DNA of 64,000 nucleotides from Hydrogenophaga sp. IBVHS1 (GCF_002127265.1 NZ_NFUU01000001.1:1426001-1490000); one strand, 5' to 3'. Positions 9,558 through 21,142 are shown, numbered from the stretch's first letter. The notes: generated from the letters alone by a model not told the origin. Translations and numbers: made by a program.

Positions 9558-10133
9558 TCAGCGCTGATCTGAAGAGGCCAAGGGCACGCGTCGCGCGCCA
9601 TTGAAGCGCTTGCTCCAATAAGCCAGGCGCATGTCTTCCACCCGAACCTGCGCGCCCGCACGCGGCGAGTGGATGAACTTGCCTTCCCCCATGTAGATGC
9701 CCACATGGCTGAAAGCCCGCTTCATGGTGTTGAAGAACACCAGGTCACCCGGTTTGAGATCGCTGCGGTCGATTTCTTGTGTGGCCGCCGCTTGCTCATC
9801 GGAACGCCGAGGCAGCACCTTGCCCACCGACTGCTCGTACACAGCGCGCACAAAACCGCTGCAATCAAAACCGGTTTGTGTGTTGTTGCCGCCATAGCGG
9901 TAGGGAATGTCGAGGAAGGCGAGGGCGTTGATCACCAGGCTGGATGCCTGTTCACTCACCGTGTCGCGCGTCTGCTGAAATTGTTCGCCCATGCGGGACA
10001 TCAAGCCCTTTTCGACCAGCAGGCCGTCGATGTCATTGAAGCTGGTGCCGCCCGGCGAGGCATGCGCCACGGTCGAGCAGCTCAGGATCAGGACGGGGAG
10101 CCAGCGGGTCATGGGGCGCAGCGTAGCCGGCAT
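9558..10133 (-). CDS. exported NlpC/P60-family peptidoglycan hydrolase
   Basis: This predicted 191-residue exported cysteine peptidase probably cleaves peptide cross-links in the cell wall. After a signal peptide (WLPVLILSCSTVAHA, cleaved near residue 24) comes a C40 domain. Its catalytic Cys91 is in GFDCSGFV, His143 in FSHVGIYMG, and a third polar residue His155 in FIHSPRAG. The reading frame stays open to 10274, but that extension is not signal-like. The ATG at 10112 is an equally possible start, and neither has a strong ribosome site. It is convergent with lpdA and stands alone. Confidence 0.88.
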   Translation of the reverse strand: MPATLRPMTRWLPVLILSCSTVAHASPGGTSFNDIDGLLVEKGLMSRMGEQFQQTRDTVSEQASSLVINALAFLDIPYRYGGNNTQTGFDCSGFVRAVYEQSVGKVLPRRSDEQAAATQEIDRSDLKPGDLVFFNTMKRAFSHVGIYMGEGKFIHSPRAGAQVRVEDMRLAYWSKRFNGARRVPLASSDQR

Positions 10134-10297
10134 GGCGGTCGAAGTCAAGTGAGGAAATTCAAGCAAGCCATTGATTTGATTTGTATTTTGGGCGTTTTCC
10201 CCGGTATTGACCGGCCCGGTGGTGTGAAACGGCTGACGAAGGGCAGCGCCACCGCTGCGAGAATGCGGCACCAACCCCGATCAGAAAGAAAGACAAG

Positions 10298-10903
10298 ATG
10301 CTGCTGGACGCTTCCGAATCCCAACTGGTGCTCGTGGACTACCAAACGCGCCTGATGCCCGTCATCTTCGAGGGCCCAGAGGTGTTGGCCAATGCCCTGC
10401 GACTGGCGCGCATGGCAAAGCTGCTCGATGTGCCTGCGTTCGGCACCGAGCAGAACCCGGAGAAGCTGGGCCCCAATGCGTCCGAACTGCGCGAGCTTTG
10501 CCGCAAGACCTTGCCCAAGATGAGCTTCGGCGCGTTGAGCGACGGGCTGGCCGACTGGCTTCGGCCGCCAGCCCGATCGGGTGGCGGCAATGCCCGCAGC
10601 ATGCCAAAACACCTGCAGAAACCCGCTGCAGCGGCAGAGATTGAGCGGCCGACCATCGTGATAGCGGGTTGTGAGGCCCATGTCTGTCTGCTGCAGACCG
10701 CCCTGGAACTGATTGAACAGGAGTTCGACGTCTGGGTCGTGACCGATGCCTGCAGCTCGCGCACCGAACGAAATCGCGATGCGGCCTTCGACCGCCTGGC
10801 CGGCGCTGGCGCCGAACTGGTCACGACAGAAATGGTGGCTTTCGAGTGGCTTCGCAGCGCGGAACACCCGGCCTTTCGCGACGTGCAGGCCTTGATCAAG
10901 TAA
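10298..10903 (+). CDS. isochorismatase-family cysteine hydrolase
   Basis: This 201-residue alpha/beta protein has the family's catalytic triad: Asp14 in LVLVDYQTRL, a Lys near residue 74 in LPKMSFGAL, and Cys130 in GCEAHVCLLQT. The wording of the nucleophile region (EAHVC) fits the broad YcaC/nicotinamidase-like hydrolase group rather than true isochorismatase. The substrate is unknown and no pathway genes sit beside it. AAGAAAGAC lies just before the start. The gene is about 113 bases ahead of prpE on the same strand and may be transcribed separately. Confidence 0.88.
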   Translation: MLLDASESQLVLVDYQTRLMPVIFEGPEVLANALRLARMAKLLDVPAFGTEQNPEKLGPNASELRELCRKTLPKMSFGALSDGLADWLRPPARSGGGNARSMPKHLQKPAAAAEIERPTIVIAGCEAHVCLLQTALELIEQEFDVWVVTDACSSRTERNRDAAFDRLAGAGAELVTTEMVAFEWLRSAEHPAFRDVQALIK

Positions 10904-11016
10904 AGGAAGTCTGGCGCGCTACGGAAGATCCCGTCGCGTCAGCCTCTCGCAAGACTGACTCTCATAATTAAGAATTCAGATTCGTTTCACCCGCATCCAT
11001 TTCGCAGGAGACATCC

Positions 11017-12918
11017 ATGAAGCAAGCTCAGGGCTACACCGAGTTCTACCGCCGTTCCATGGAGGACCGGGACGCGTTCTGGACTGAACAGGCCGCCCTG
11101 GTCGACTGGAAAAAACCCTTCGATCGCGTCTGCAACAACGACAACCCGCCGTTCGCGCGCTGGTTCGAGGGCGGCCAGATCAATCTCTGCCACAACGCTG
11201 TGGACCGGCATCTCAAAGATCGGGCGGACCAGAACGCACTGATCTTTGTCTCCACCGAGACCGACGTCGAGCGCACCTACAGCTTCCGGGAGCTGCATGC
11301 CGAAGTGCAGCACATGGCTGCTGTGCTGCTGGATCAGGGCGTGAAGAAGGGCGATCGGGTCTTGATCTACATGCCCATGATTCCCGAGGCGGCTTTTGCC
11401 ATGCTGGCCTGCGCGCGCATTGGCGCCATTCACTCCGTGGTGTTCGGTGGCTTCGCCAGCCACTCGCTGGCCAATCGGATCGAAGACGCATCGCCGGTGG
11501 CGATCGTCAGCGCCGATGCCGGTTCGCGCGGAGGCAAAGTGGTGGAATACAAGCCCCTGCTGGACGAGGCCATCCGCCTGTCGAGCCACAAGCCCACCTC
11601 CGTTGTTCTTGTCAACCGGGGGCTCGCTGCCATGAGTCTCGTGCCCGGGCGCGATCACGATTACGCCGCGTTGCGCGAACAGCACCTTGGCGCTCAGGTT
11701 CCCTGCGAGTGGCTTGACGCCACCGACATCAGCTACACCATCTACACCAGCGGTACCACGGGCAAACCCAAGGGCGTGCAGCGCGACACCGGCGGCTATG
11801 CCGTAGCGCTGGCCGCGAGCATGAAGCACATCTTCATGTGCGAGCCCGGAGAAACCTACTTCTCCACCAGCGACATCGGCTGGGTCGTGGGGCACAGTTA
11901 CATCATTTATGGTCCGCTCATCGCCGGCATGGCCACCATCATGTATGAGGGCCTGCCCATCCGCCCGGATGGTGGCATCTGGTGGAGCCTGATTGAAAAA
12001 TACAAGGTTTCGGTGATGTTCAGTGCGCCGACGGCAGTTCGGGTGCTGAAGAAGCAAGACCCGGCCTACCTGAAGAAATACGATCTTTCGAGCCTGAAGG
12101 CGTTGTTTCTCGCTGGCGAGCCGCTGGACGAGCCCACTGCCCGCTGGATCAGCGACGGCCTGGGTGTGCCCATCATCGACAACTACTGGCAGACCGAGAG
12201 CGGGTGGCCGATCTTGACGGTTGCCAACGGCGTGGAGCGCAAACCCAGCAAATTCGGCAGCCCCGGCGTGCCGATGTACGGCTACAACGTGAAGCTGCTG
12301 CACGAGAACACCGGCGAAGAGCTCACCGGGTCGGACGAAAAGGGTGTGGTGGTGATCGAGGGTCCCACTCCTCCGGGTTTCATGCAGACCGTCTGGCGCG
12401 ACGATGCGCGCTTCGTCAACACCTACTGGAAGAGCATTCCGGGCAAGCTGGTCTACAGCACTTTCGACTGGGGCGTGCGTGACAAGGATGGCTACTTCTA
12501 CATACTGGGCCGCACCGACGACGTGATCAACGTCGCCGGCCACCGCCTGGGCACCCGCGAGATCGAGGAAAGCATTTCCAGCCACGCCAACGTGGCCGAG
12601 GTGGCCGTGGTGGGCGTTGCCGACCAGCTCAAAGGCCAGGTGGCCATGGCCTTCGTGGTGGCCAGGGATGTTTCCGCGCTCACCACCGATGCCGCCCGAC
12701 TCAAACTGGAGGGCGAGATCATGAAGGTGGTGGACGAGCAGCTCGGCGCCGTGGCCCGGCCGGCCCGTGTTCGCTTCGTGAACGTGTTGCCCAAGACGCG
12801 CAGCGGCAAGCTCTTGCGCCGCGCCATTCAGGCGGTCTGTGAAGGCCGCGACCCGGGTGACCTGACCACCATGGACGACCCCGCGGCCTTGCAGCAGATC
12901 CGGGATTTGCTGGCCTGA
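11017..12918 (+). CDS. prpE: propionyl-CoA synthetase
   Basis: This 633-residue AMP-forming acyl-CoA ligase has the P-loop YTSGTTGKPKGV near residue 247. Its C-terminal Lys, in TRSGKLLRR near residue 596, is the usual acetylation switch. The N-terminus (YTEFYRRSMED, NPPFARWFEGGQINLCHNA) resembles PrpE more than acetyl-CoA synthetase Acs, so propionate is the preferred substrate. AGGAG lies seven bases before the start. No prpB, prpC or prpD genes are near, so here it may feed a general propionyl- or acetyl-CoA pool. The ArsR-type gene 85 bases downstream has its own promoter. Confidence 0.92.
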   Translation: MKQAQGYTEFYRRSMEDRDAFWTEQAALVDWKKPFDRVCNNDNPPFARWFEGGQINLCHNAVDRHLKDRADQNALIFVSTETDVERTYSFRELHAEVQHMAAVLLDQGVKKGDRVLIYMPMIPEAAFAMLACARIGAIHSVVFGGFASHSLANRIEDASPVAIVSADAGSRGGKVVEYKPLLDEAIRLSSHKPTSVVLVNRGLAAMSLVPGRDHDYAALREQHLGAQVPCEWLDATDISYTIYTSGTTGKPKGVQRDTGGYAVALAASMKHIFMCEPGETYFSTSDIGWVVGHSYIIYGPLIAGMATIMYEGLPIRPDGGIWWSLIEKYKVSVMFSAPTAVRVLKKQDPAYLKKYDLSSLKALFLAGEPLDEPTARWISDGLGVPIIDNYWQTESGWPILTVANGVERKPSKFGSPGVPMYGYNVKLLHENTGEELTGSDEKGVVVIEGPTPPGFMQTVWRDDARFVNTYWKSIPGKLVYSTFDWGVRDKDGYFYILGRTDDVINVAGHRLGTREIEESISSHANVAEVAVVGVADQLKGQVAMAFVVARDVSALTTDAARLKLEGEIMKVVDEQLGAVARPARVRFVNVLPKTRSGKLLRRAIQAVCEGRDPGDLTTMDDPAALQQIRDLLA

Positions 12919-12957
12919 AGGCGGTCGACAGGCCACCAGAGGTGGTCACCTGAGGTC

Positions 12958-12986
12958 TTTATAAGTATCATTCATGCTTATATAGT
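12958..12986 (+). promoter_or_regulatory. arsR-type gene promoter with overlapping operator
   Basis: TTTATA (12958-12963) and TATAGT (12981-12986) are spaced by exactly 17 bases. The inverted repeat TATAAG (12960-12965) and CTTATA (12977-12982), 11 bases apart, spans the spacer and touches both boxes. The regulator's ATG is only 17 bases after the -10 box. This layout is expected for an autorepressing ArsR/SmtB protein that blocks RNA polymerase. Confidence 0.7.
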
Positions 12987-13003
12987 CACTACCGAAGATC
13001 GCC

Positions 13004-13378
13004 ATGGACCAAATGATCGAGACCCCGGGGCAGGTAGAAAAGGTGCGTGTGTTCGAGCTGGCTGCTGAGTTGTTCGGCGTGCTTGCCACGCCCATGCGCC
13101 TTCGCATCCTCAGTGCCCTGTGCGATCGCGAAAAGTCGGTCTCGCAACTGTTGCAGGAGATCGACACCACCCAACCGAACCTGTCGCAGCACCTGAACCT
13201 GCTGTATCGGGCGGGTGTGCTGGCCAAGCGCAAGGAGGGTACCCAGGTGATCTACCGGGTGCAGAGCGAGAAGGCCGTGATGCTTTGCCGCACCGTGTGC
13301 ACCCAGATTGCGATCGAAATGGACGAGCCCAGCTCGGTGCCCGCGTCAGAGCGACTGTCGCCCCGTGTTGCATCCTGA
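13004..13378 (+). CDS. ArsR/SmtB-family winged-helix repressor
   Basis: This 124-residue protein has an ArsR-type winged helix: LATPMRLRILSALCDREKS leads to the recognition helix TTQPNLSQHLNLL and the wing KRKEGTQVIY. It has cysteines in the dimer/wing region (SALCDRE near residue 43, and LCRTVC near 99-103). These could sense metal, thiol or sulfide, but no complete classical metal box is visible. Persulfide-sensing BigR/SqrR relatives are one possibility. It probably represses itself through the inverted repeat at 12960-12982. Its position just ahead of the 2-oxoglutarate dehydrogenase operon suggests, but does not prove, a link. Confidence 0.9.
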   Translation: MDQMIETPGQVEKVRVFELAAELFGVLATPMRLRILSALCDREKSVSQLLQEIDTTQPNLSQHLNLLYRAGVLAKRKEGTQVIYRVQSEKAVMLCRTVCTQIAIEMDEPSSVPASERLSPRVAS

Positions 13379-13529
13379 CGCACATCTGAAACACTGAAAG
13401 CGCATTCTTCTCCCCTGACGCGCCTCAAGCTGGCACAATCTGGGGCTGCAGTCAGGTCCTTCCACAGTCACTGTCGCATCCGCCTAACGGTTCAGCCGTG
13501 CCGCGGGAGGTTTTTCTTAACCAGCTAAT

Positions 13530-13546
13530 GTTTCCCGAAGGGAAAC
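13530..13546 (+). promoter_or_regulatory. hairpin next to the sucA ribosome site
   Basis: GTTTCCC, loop GAA, GGGAAAC form a perfect seven-base stem immediately followed by GGAGGT, the ribosome site of sucA. The 183-base region 13379-13562 otherwise shows no convincing sigma-70 promoter. The hairpin could stabilise the mRNA 5' end or tune ribosome access. Confidence 0.5.
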
Positions 13547-13562
13547 GGAGGTCAGCGGATTC

Positions 13563-16454
13563 ATGAGCGATTCCTCATCGAACGGAGGCAACGTCTACGT
13601 TGCCTACAAGGGCAACTCGTATCTCTTCGGCGGCAACGCGCCGTACGTGGAAGAGATGTACGAGAACTACCTCGAAAATCCGGGCAGCGTGCCCGAAAAC
13701 TGGCGCGGCTACTTTGACGCGTTGCAACACGTTCCCGCAGGCGACGGCTCCGACGCCCGCGACGTTCCGCACCAGCCCGTCATCAATGCCTTCGCCGAGC
13801 GCGCCAAGCAGGGCGGCACCAAGGTGGTGGTGGCCACCGGTGCAGATTCTGAACTCGGCCGCAAGCGAGTTGCAGTCCAGCAGCTCATCGCCGCTTATCG
13901 CAACGTCGGAGCCCGATGGGCCGACCTTGATCCGCTGAAGCGCGCGGAGCGCGACCACATTCCAGAGCTTGAACTGTCGTTCTATGGTTTTGCCGACGCT
14001 GACCTGGAAACCGTGTTCAACACCAGCAACACGTTCTTCGGCAAGGAAACCATGTCCTTGCGGGAGCTGCTGAATGCGCTGCGCGAAACCTACTGCGGCT
14101 CCATCGGTGCCGAGTACATGTACATCACCGACCAGGGCCAGAAGCGCTGGTGGCAGGAGCGCCTGGAAGCCAGCCGCACCAAGCCTGCATTCAATGCCGA
14201 GAAGAAAAAGCACATCCTGGACCGCCTCACTGCGGCCGAGGGCCTCGAGCGCTTCCTGCACACCAAGTATGTCGGGCAGAAGCGCTTCTCTCTCGAGGGC
14301 GGCGAGAGCTTCATCGCATCGATGGACGAACTCATTCGCCAGGCTGGACAGGTCGGCATCCAGGAGATTGTGATCGGCATGGCCCACCGTGGCCGCCTCA
14401 ACGTGCTGGTCAACACCCTGGGCAAGATGCCCAAGGACCTGTTTGCCGAGTTCGACCACACGGCTCCCGAAGAGCTGCCTTCGGGCGACGTGAAATACCA
14501 CCAGGGCTTCAGCTCGGATGTGACCACCCCCGGTGGGCCGGTTCACCTCTCGCTCGCCTTCAACCCTTCCCACCTGGAGATCGTGAACCCGGTGGTGGAG
14601 GGCTCGGTGCGCGCCCGCATGGACCGCCGTGGCGACCCGCTGGGCAAGCAGGTGTTGCCGGTGCTCGTGCACGGCGACGCCGCTTTCGCCGGGCAGGGCG
14701 TGGTGATGGAAACTCTGGCGCTGGCCGAGACCCGGGGTTATTCCACCGGCGGTACGGTGCATCTGGTTATCAACAACCAGATCGGTTTCACCACCTCCGA
14801 CCCGCGAGACAGCCGCTCCACGCTGTACTGCTCGGACGTGGTGAAGATGATCGAGGCGCCGGTGCTGCACGTGAACGGCGACGACCCCGAGGCCGTGGTG
14901 TTCGCGACCCAGCTGGCGCTGGACTTCCGCATGGCGTTCCAGAAGGACGTGGTGGTCGACATCGTGTGTTTCCGCAAGCTGGGTCACAACGAGCAGGACA
15001 CCCCCAGCCTGACTCAGCCGCTGATGTACAAGAAGATCGCAGCCCACCCCGGCACGCGCAAGCTGTACGCCGACAAGCTGGCCGCGCAAGGCCTGGGCGA
15101 CACGCTCGGCGACGACATGGTGAAGTCCTACCGCGCTGCGCTCGATGCCGGGCGCCACACGGTAGACCCGGTCCTGACCAACTTCAAGAGCAAATTCGCG
15201 GTCGACTGGAGCCCGTATCTGGGCAAGAAGTGGACCGACAACGCGGATTCCGCCATTCCCATGGCCGAGTGGAAGCGCCTGTCGGACCGCCTCACCACGA
15301 TCCCTGGTAGCGTGACCCCGCACCAGCTCGTCAAGAAGGTCTATGCAGACCGCGCAGCCATGGGCCGTGGCGAGATTCCCGTGGACTGGGGCATGGGTGA
15401 GCACATGGCGTTTGCCTCGCTGGTGGCCAGCGGCTTCCCTGTGCGCCTGTCAGGTGAAGACTGTGGCCGTGGCACGTTCACGCACCGCCACGCCGTGATT
15501 CACGACCAGAACCGCGAGAAGTACGACGAGGGCACCTACGTGCCGCTGCAGAACGTGGCCGACAACCAGGCGCCGTTCATGGTGATCGACTCCATCCTGT
15601 CGGAAGAGGCGGTGTTGGGGTTCGAGTACGGCTACGCGTCGAACGACCCCAACACGCTGGTGATCTGGGAAGCGCAGTTTGGCGACTTCGTTAATGGCGC
15701 GCAGGTCGTGATCGACCAGTTCATCGCCTCTGGCGAAGTGAAATGGGGCCGCGTCAACGGCATCACGCTGATGCTGCCGCACGGCTATGAGGGTCAGGGT
15801 CCGGAACACAGCTCTGCCCGCCTGGAACGCTTCATGCAGCTGGCGGCCGACACCAACATGCAGGTGGTGCAGCCGACGACGGCGAGCCAGATCTTCCATG
15901 TGCTGCGCCGCCAGATGATCCGGGGGCTGCGCAAGCCGCTGATCATCTTCACGCCCAAGTCGCTGTTGCGAAACAAGGACGCCACCTCGCCGTTGTCCGA
16001 GTTCACGAAGGGTGGCTTCCAGACCGTCATTCCCGAGCACGACGCCGATGTGGTGAAGAAGGCCGAGAAGGTCAAGCGTGTCATCTGCTGCTCGGGCAAG
16101 GTGTACTACGACCTCGTGAAGAAGCGCGAGGAGCGCGGCTCGGACGACGTCGCCATTCTGCGTGTGGAACAGCTCTATCCGTTCCCGCACAAGGTGTTTG
16201 GCGCGGAGATGCGCAAGTACCCCAACGCCACCGATGTGGTCTGGTGCCAGGACGAACCGCAGAACCAGGGCGCCTGGTTCTTCGTGCAGCACTACATCCA
16301 CGAGAACATGCTCGAAGGCCAGAAGCTGGGCTACGCCGGGCGAGCAGCGTCGGCTTCTCCCGCAGTGGGCTACGCCCATCTGCACCAGGAGCAGCAGAAG
16401 ACCCTGATCGAAGCCGCCTTCGGCAAGCTCAAGGGCTTCATCCTCACCAAGTGA
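13563..16454 (+). CDS. sucA: 2-oxoglutarate dehydrogenase E1
   Basis: This 963-residue thiamine diphosphate enzyme of the TCA cycle decarboxylates 2-oxoglutarate and succinylates the lipoyl domain of SucB. Recognisable segments are the N-terminal E2-binding stretch ([20 protein letters not shown]), the substrate-site [13 protein letters not shown] and the cofactor region [15 protein letters not shown] with NNQIGFTT. Also present are the C-terminal [18 protein letters not shown] and [12 protein letters not shown]. Length is normal for the family. GGAGGT precedes the start by about ten bases. It is the first gene of sucA-sucB-lpd. Confidence 0.98.
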   Translation: MSDSSSNGGNVYVAYKGNSYLFGGNAPYVEEMYENYLENPGSVPENWRGYFDALQHVPAGDGSDARDVPHQPVINAFAERAKQGGTKVVVATGADSELGRKRVAVQQLIAAYRNVGARWADLDPLKRAERDHIPELELSFYGFADADLETVFNTSNTFFGKETMSLRELLNALRETYCGSIGAEYMYITDQGQKRWWQERLEASRTKPAFNAEKKKHILDRLTAAEGLERFLHTKYVGQKRFSLEGGESFIASMDELIRQAGQVGIQEIVIGMAHRGRLNVLVNTLGKMPKDLFAEFDHTAPEELPSGDVKYHQGFSSDVTTPGGPVHLSLAFNPSHLEIVNPVVEGSVRARMDRRGDPLGKQVLPVLVHGDAAFAGQGVVMETLALAETRGYSTGGTVHLVINNQIGFTTSDPRDSRSTLYCSDVVKMIEAPVLHVNGDDPEAVVFATQLALDFRMAFQKDVVVDIVCFRKLGHNEQDTPSLTQPLMYKKIAAHPGTRKLYADKLAAQGLGDTLGDDMVKSYRAALDAGRHTVDPVLTNFKSKFAVDWSPYLGKKWTDNADSAIPMAEWKRLSDRLTTIPGSVTPHQLVKKVYADRAAMGRGEIPVDWGMGEHMAFASLVASGFPVRLSGEDCGRGTFTHRHAVIHDQNREKYDEGTYVPLQNVADNQAPFMVIDSILSEEAVLGFEYGYASNDPNTLVIWEAQFGDFVNGAQVVIDQFIASGEVKWGRVNGITLMLPHGYEGQGPEHSSARLERFMQLAADTNMQVVQPTTASQIFHVLRRQMIRGLRKPLIIFTPKSLLRNKDATSPLSEFTKGGFQTVIPEHDADVVKKAEKVKRVICCSGKVYYDLVKKREERGSDDVAILRVEQLYPFPHKVFGAEMRKYPNATDVVWCQDEPQNQGAWFFVQHYIHENMLEGQKLGYAGRAASASPAVGYAHLHQEQQKTLIEAAFGKLKGFILTK

Positions 16455-16488
16455 CGCACAACGCAAAACGCATAGCGCAGGAAAAACA

Positions 16489-17772
16489 ATGGCAATCGTA
16501 GAAGTCAAAGTCCCGCAACTCTCTGAATCGGTGGCCGAAGCCACCTTGTTGACGTGGAAGAAAAAGGCCGGTGAATCCGTCGCAATCGACGAGATCCTGA
16601 TCGAGATCGAAACCGACAAGGTGGTGCTGGAAGTGCCCGCGCCTGCCGCCGGTGTGCTGGTCGAACTGGTGCAGGCCGACGGCGCGACCGTCGCGGCCGA
16701 GCAACTGATCGCGCGCATCGACACCGAAGCTGTGGCGGGCGCAGCGGCGCCGGCCGCCGCACCGGCGTCTTCGGCAGTCGCGACCGCTCCCGCAGCCGCC
16801 GCCGCTGCCCCGGCATCGCAGTCAAAGGCCGGCGTGGCCATGCCCGCAGCTGCCAAGCTCATGGCCGACAACAGCCTGGCATCAGGCTCGGTGCCGGGCA
16901 CGGGCAAGGATGGTCGCGTCACCAAGGGCGACGTGCTCTCGGCCGTGGCTGGCGGCGCTGCCGCTCCTGCGGCTTCGGCGCCCAAAGCCGTGGCTGCGCC
17001 AGTGGCCATTCCCACCGGCGCGCCCGCCAAAGTGCTGCCGCAGGTACCGGTGGTCGCACCCGACCTGGGTGACCGTCCGGAAGAGCGCGTGGCCATGACC
17101 CGCCTTCGCGCCCGCGTGGCCGAACGCCTGCTGCAATCGCAGTCGACCAACGCCATCTTGACCACGTTCAACGAAGTGAACATGGCGCCGGTGATGGAGA
17201 TGCGCAAGAAGTTCCAGGAGAAGTTCGAGAAGGAACACGGCGTGAAGCTCGGGTTCATGAGCTTCTTCGTCAAGGCGGCGGTGCATGCGCTCAAGAAGTA
17301 CCCGATCATCAACGCGTCGGTCGATGGCAACGACATCGTCTACCACGGCTACTTTGACATCGGTATTGCGGTGGGCTCTCCGCGTGGTCTGGTGGTGCCC
17401 ATCCTGCGCAACGCCGACCAGATGAGCTTTGCCGATATCGAAAAGAAGATTGCTGAATTCGGCCAGAAGGCCAAGGACGGCAAGATCGGCCTGGACGACC
17501 TTTCGGGCGGCACCTTCTCCATCTCCAACGGCGGCACCTTCGGTTCGATGTTGTCCACGCCCATCATCAACCCACCGCAATCGGCCATCCTGGGTGTGCA
17601 CGCCACCAAGGACCGGCCGGTGGTGGAAAACGGCCAGATCGTGATCCGCCCGATCAACTACCTGGCCATGTCCTACGACCACCGCATCATCGATGGCCGC
17701 GAAGCTGTGCTGGGTCTGGTCGCCATGAAAGAGGCGCTTGAAGATCCCGCCAGAATCCTGTTCGATATCTGA
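16489..17772 (+). CDS. sucB: 2-oxoglutarate dehydrogenase E2, dihydrolipoamide succinyltransferase
   Basis: This 427-residue core enzyme transfers succinyl groups to CoA. It has a single lipoyl domain with the modified Lys in [11 protein letters not shown] (about residue 44) and an Ala-rich linker. The peripheral-subunit-binding domain contains [12 protein letters not shown] and [12 protein letters not shown]. The acyltransferase domain carries the active-site motif [12 protein letters not shown] near the C-terminus. The single-lipoyl layout and the IETDKV wording separate it from AceF. CAGGAAAAACA precedes the start 34 bases after sucA. A hairpin separates it from lpd. Confidence 0.98.
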   Translation: MAIVEVKVPQLSESVAEATLLTWKKKAGESVAIDEILIEIETDKVVLEVPAPAAGVLVELVQADGATVAAEQLIARIDTEAVAGAAAPAAAPASSAVATAPAAAAAAPASQSKAGVAMPAAAKLMADNSLASGSVPGTGKDGRVTKGDVLSAVAGGAAAPAASAPKAVAAPVAIPTGAPAKVLPQVPVVAPDLGDRPEERVAMTRLRARVAERLLQSQSTNAILTTFNEVNMAPVMEMRKKFQEKFEKEHGVKLGFMSFFVKAAVHALKKYPIINASVDGNDIVYHGYFDIGIAVGSPRGLVVPILRNADQMSFADIEKKIAEFGQKAKDGKIGLDDLSGGTFSISNGGTFGSMLSTPIINPPQSAILGVHATKDRPVVENGQIVIRPINYLAMSYDHRIIDGREAVLGLVAMKEALEDPARILFDI

Positions 17773-17788
17773 CCAGCGACCTCTCCCG

Positions 17789-17812
17789 CCAACGCCCCGC
17801 CAGGGGCGTTGG
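17789..17812 (+). terminator. hairpin between sucB and lpd (possible attenuator)
   Basis: CCAACGCCCC, loop GCCA, GGGGCGTTGG form a perfect ten-base stem. It is followed by CCCTTTGA rather than a run of T, so it may only partly stop transcription or may act as an mRNA end protecting sucAB. lpd starts 24 bases after it. Confidence 0.6.
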
Positions 17813-17835
17813 CCCTTTGAATTCAGGAAAACAAC

Positions 17836-19263
<1,428 letters not shown>

Positions 19264-19273
19264 CACGGCGATC

Positions 19274-20371
19274 TTGAGCGTTCGCAGCACCTACGAGGCC
19301 GCGCTCAAGGAGCGCGGCTACACGTCCGATCCGGCGCAGGAGCGCGCCATTGATGCGCTGGAGCGCTGCGCAAACGAGTGGGCGGCCTACAAGCAGAAGC
19401 GCTCCAACTCCCTCAAGAAGCTCTTCGTCAACCCGGAGATTCCGCGCGGCGTCTACATGCACGGCGGCGTAGGGCGCGGCAAGAGCTTCCTGATGGAGTG
19501 CTTCTTCGAAGCTGTTCCGCTCAAACGCAAGACGCGCCTGCACTTCCACGAATTCATGCGCGAGGTTCACCGCGAACTTCGCGAGCTGCAGGGCACCGTG
19601 AACCCGCTGGACGAGCTTGGCGCTCGCATCGCCAAGCGCTACAAGCTGATCTGCTTCGACGAGTTTCACGTGGCCGACGTGACCGATGCCTTGATCCTTC
19701 ACCGTCTGCTGGACACGCTGTTCAAGGCGGGTGTGGGCTTTGTCACCACCTCCAATTTCCACCCCGACAATCTTTACCCCGACGGACTGCACCGTGAGCG
19801 CGTTCTTCCTGCGATAGCGTTGCTCAAGGACCGGCTGGAAGTCCTCAGCGTGGACAACGGGACCGACTACCGCCAGCGCACCCTCACGCACATCCAGCTC
19901 TACCATTGCCCGCTCGGGCCTGAAGCCGATGCAGCCATGGAGGCCACCTTCGAGCAACTGGCCGAGGTGGGCGAAAAGGAAGCGGTCATGCACATCGAGG
20001 CACGACAGATCCATGCCTTGCGGCGCGCGGGTGGCGTGATCTGGTTTGACTTCCGCACGCTGTGCGGCGGCCCGCGATCGCAGAACGACTACCTGGAAGT
20101 CGCCACGCAGTTCCACACCCTGATGCTGTCCAACGTGCCACAGATGTCAGTACGGCAGGCTTCAGAAGCGCGGCGTTTCACCTGGCTGGTGGATGTGCTC
20201 TATGACCGGCGCGTCAAGTTCGTGATGTCGGCTGCAGTGCCACCGGAGGAGCTCTATCTGGAAGGCCCCATGGCGCACGAATTCCCCCGCACGGTTTCGC
20301 GCTTGAACGAGATGCAATCGGCGGAGTTTCTGGCCCTCGAGCACCGGCTGGTGGACACCGGGCTGACCTGA
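19274..20371 (+). CDS. zapE: ZapE/AFG1-like cell-division ATPase
   Basis: This 365-residue AAA-like ATPase has Walker A GGVGRGKSFLM near residue 64 and Walker B LICFDEFHVADVTDA near residue 130. A conserved SNFHPDNLYPDGLHRERVLP segment follows. These are hallmarks of ZapE, which acts on the FtsZ ring in E. coli; mitochondrial AFG1 is a relative. The start is a TTG ten bases after the lpd stop, with no strong ribosome site. The next Met would remove the N-terminal domain, so the TTG is preferred. It is probably cotranscribed with lpd and converges on the PP2C gene. Confidence 0.9.
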   Translation: MSVRSTYEAALKERGYTSDPAQERAIDALERCANEWAAYKQKRSNSLKKLFVNPEIPRGVYMHGGVGRGKSFLMECFFEAVPLKRKTRLHFHEFMREVHRELRELQGTVNPLDELGARIAKRYKLICFDEFHVADVTDALILHRLLDTLFKAGVGFVTTSNFHPDNLYPDGLHRERVLPAIALLKDRLEVLSVDNGTDYRQRTLTHIQLYHCPLGPEADAAMEATFEQLAEVGEKEAVMHIEARQIHALRRAGGVIWFDFRTLCGGPRSQNDYLEVATQFHTLMLSNVPQMSVRQASEARRFTWLVDVLYDRRVKFVMSAAVPPEELYLEGPMAHEFPRTVSRLNEMQSAEFLALEHRLVDTGLT

Positions 20372-20383
20372 GCAAAGGCCTGA

Positions 20384-21142
20384 TCAGCCCAAGGGGTCGA
20401 GTTTCACGATGATGAGCGAGAGGTTGTCGCCCATGCCCTTGGCACGCGTGCGCGCCTTCTGGATCAGGAACTCACAGGCCTCGCGCGGCGAGAGCATGGC
20501 AATGGTGCTGGAGAGTTCTTCCGGGGTGAAGTAGTGCCACACGCCGTCGCTGCAGGCCATCAGCGCGTCGCCAGGGTGCAGCTGCGGCACCACGTGAATG
20601 TCCACCGGTGGATCGTTCTCGGTGCCCAGGCAGCCCATGAGGATGTTGGCGTGCGGGTGGTCCAGCGCTTCTTCTTCGCTGATTTCGCCCTGGTTCACCA
20701 GCGTCTGCACGTAGGAGTGGTCCATGGTGCGGAAGATCATCTTGCCATTGCGGAAATGGTAGATGCGCGAGTCGCCAGCATGCACCCAATGGCTGTCGCC
20801 ACCGGGATTGATGAGGAAAGCAGCGATGGTGCTGTGCGGTTCCTGTTCGGCCGACACGGCGGTCAACTTGATCACCAGGTGCGACTCTTCGACGATCTGG
20901 CGCAGCAGAGAGCCGGCATCGTCGGTTTCGGGGTCGTAACGCTCGAACAGCTGCCGCGCCGTCAGCATCACCTGGTCCGAGGCCTTTCGCCCCCCACTTC
21001 GACCACCCATACCGTCGGCCAGCACGGCCAGCATGCAACTGCCATGGCGGGGATGGTGGAGCAGGCAAACCTGATCCTGCTGGTAGTCTCGGTCGCCCCG
21101 GTGGATGCCGGTGGATGCCTGGATGCGGTAGCCTTTGGACAT
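20384..21142 (-). CDS. PP2C-type serine/threonine protein phosphatase
   Basis: This 252-residue protein has the metal-binding motifs of the PP2C/PrpC family in order: HRGDRDYQQDQ, LADGMGGRSGG, WVHAGDSRIY, MACSDGVWHYF and GDNLSLIIV. It should remove phosphate from Ser/Thr residues using Mn or Mg. No partner kinase gene is adjacent. The frame is open to 21328, but that extension overlaps the dinG start and does not resemble the family, so the ATG at 21142 is chosen. It converges on zapE with a 12-base gap. Confidence 0.92.
   Translation of the reverse strand: MSKGYRIQASTGIHRGDRDYQQDQVCLLHHPRHGSCMLAVLADGMGGRSGGRKASDQVMLTARQLFERYDPETDDAGSLLRQIVEESHLVIKLTAVSAEQEPHSTIAAFLINPGGDSHWVHAGDSRIYHFRNGKMIFRTMDHSYVQTLVNQGEISEEEALDHPHANILMGCLGTENDPPVDIHVVPQLHPGDALMACSDGVWHYFTPEELSSTIAMLSPREACEFLIQKARTRAKGMGDNLSLIIVKLDPLG

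Noticed and set aside
13431..13455. Sigma-54 promoter (CTGGCAC) before sucA
   Set aside because: The GG and GC elements are spaced 13 bases apart instead of the required 10, so the match is chance.
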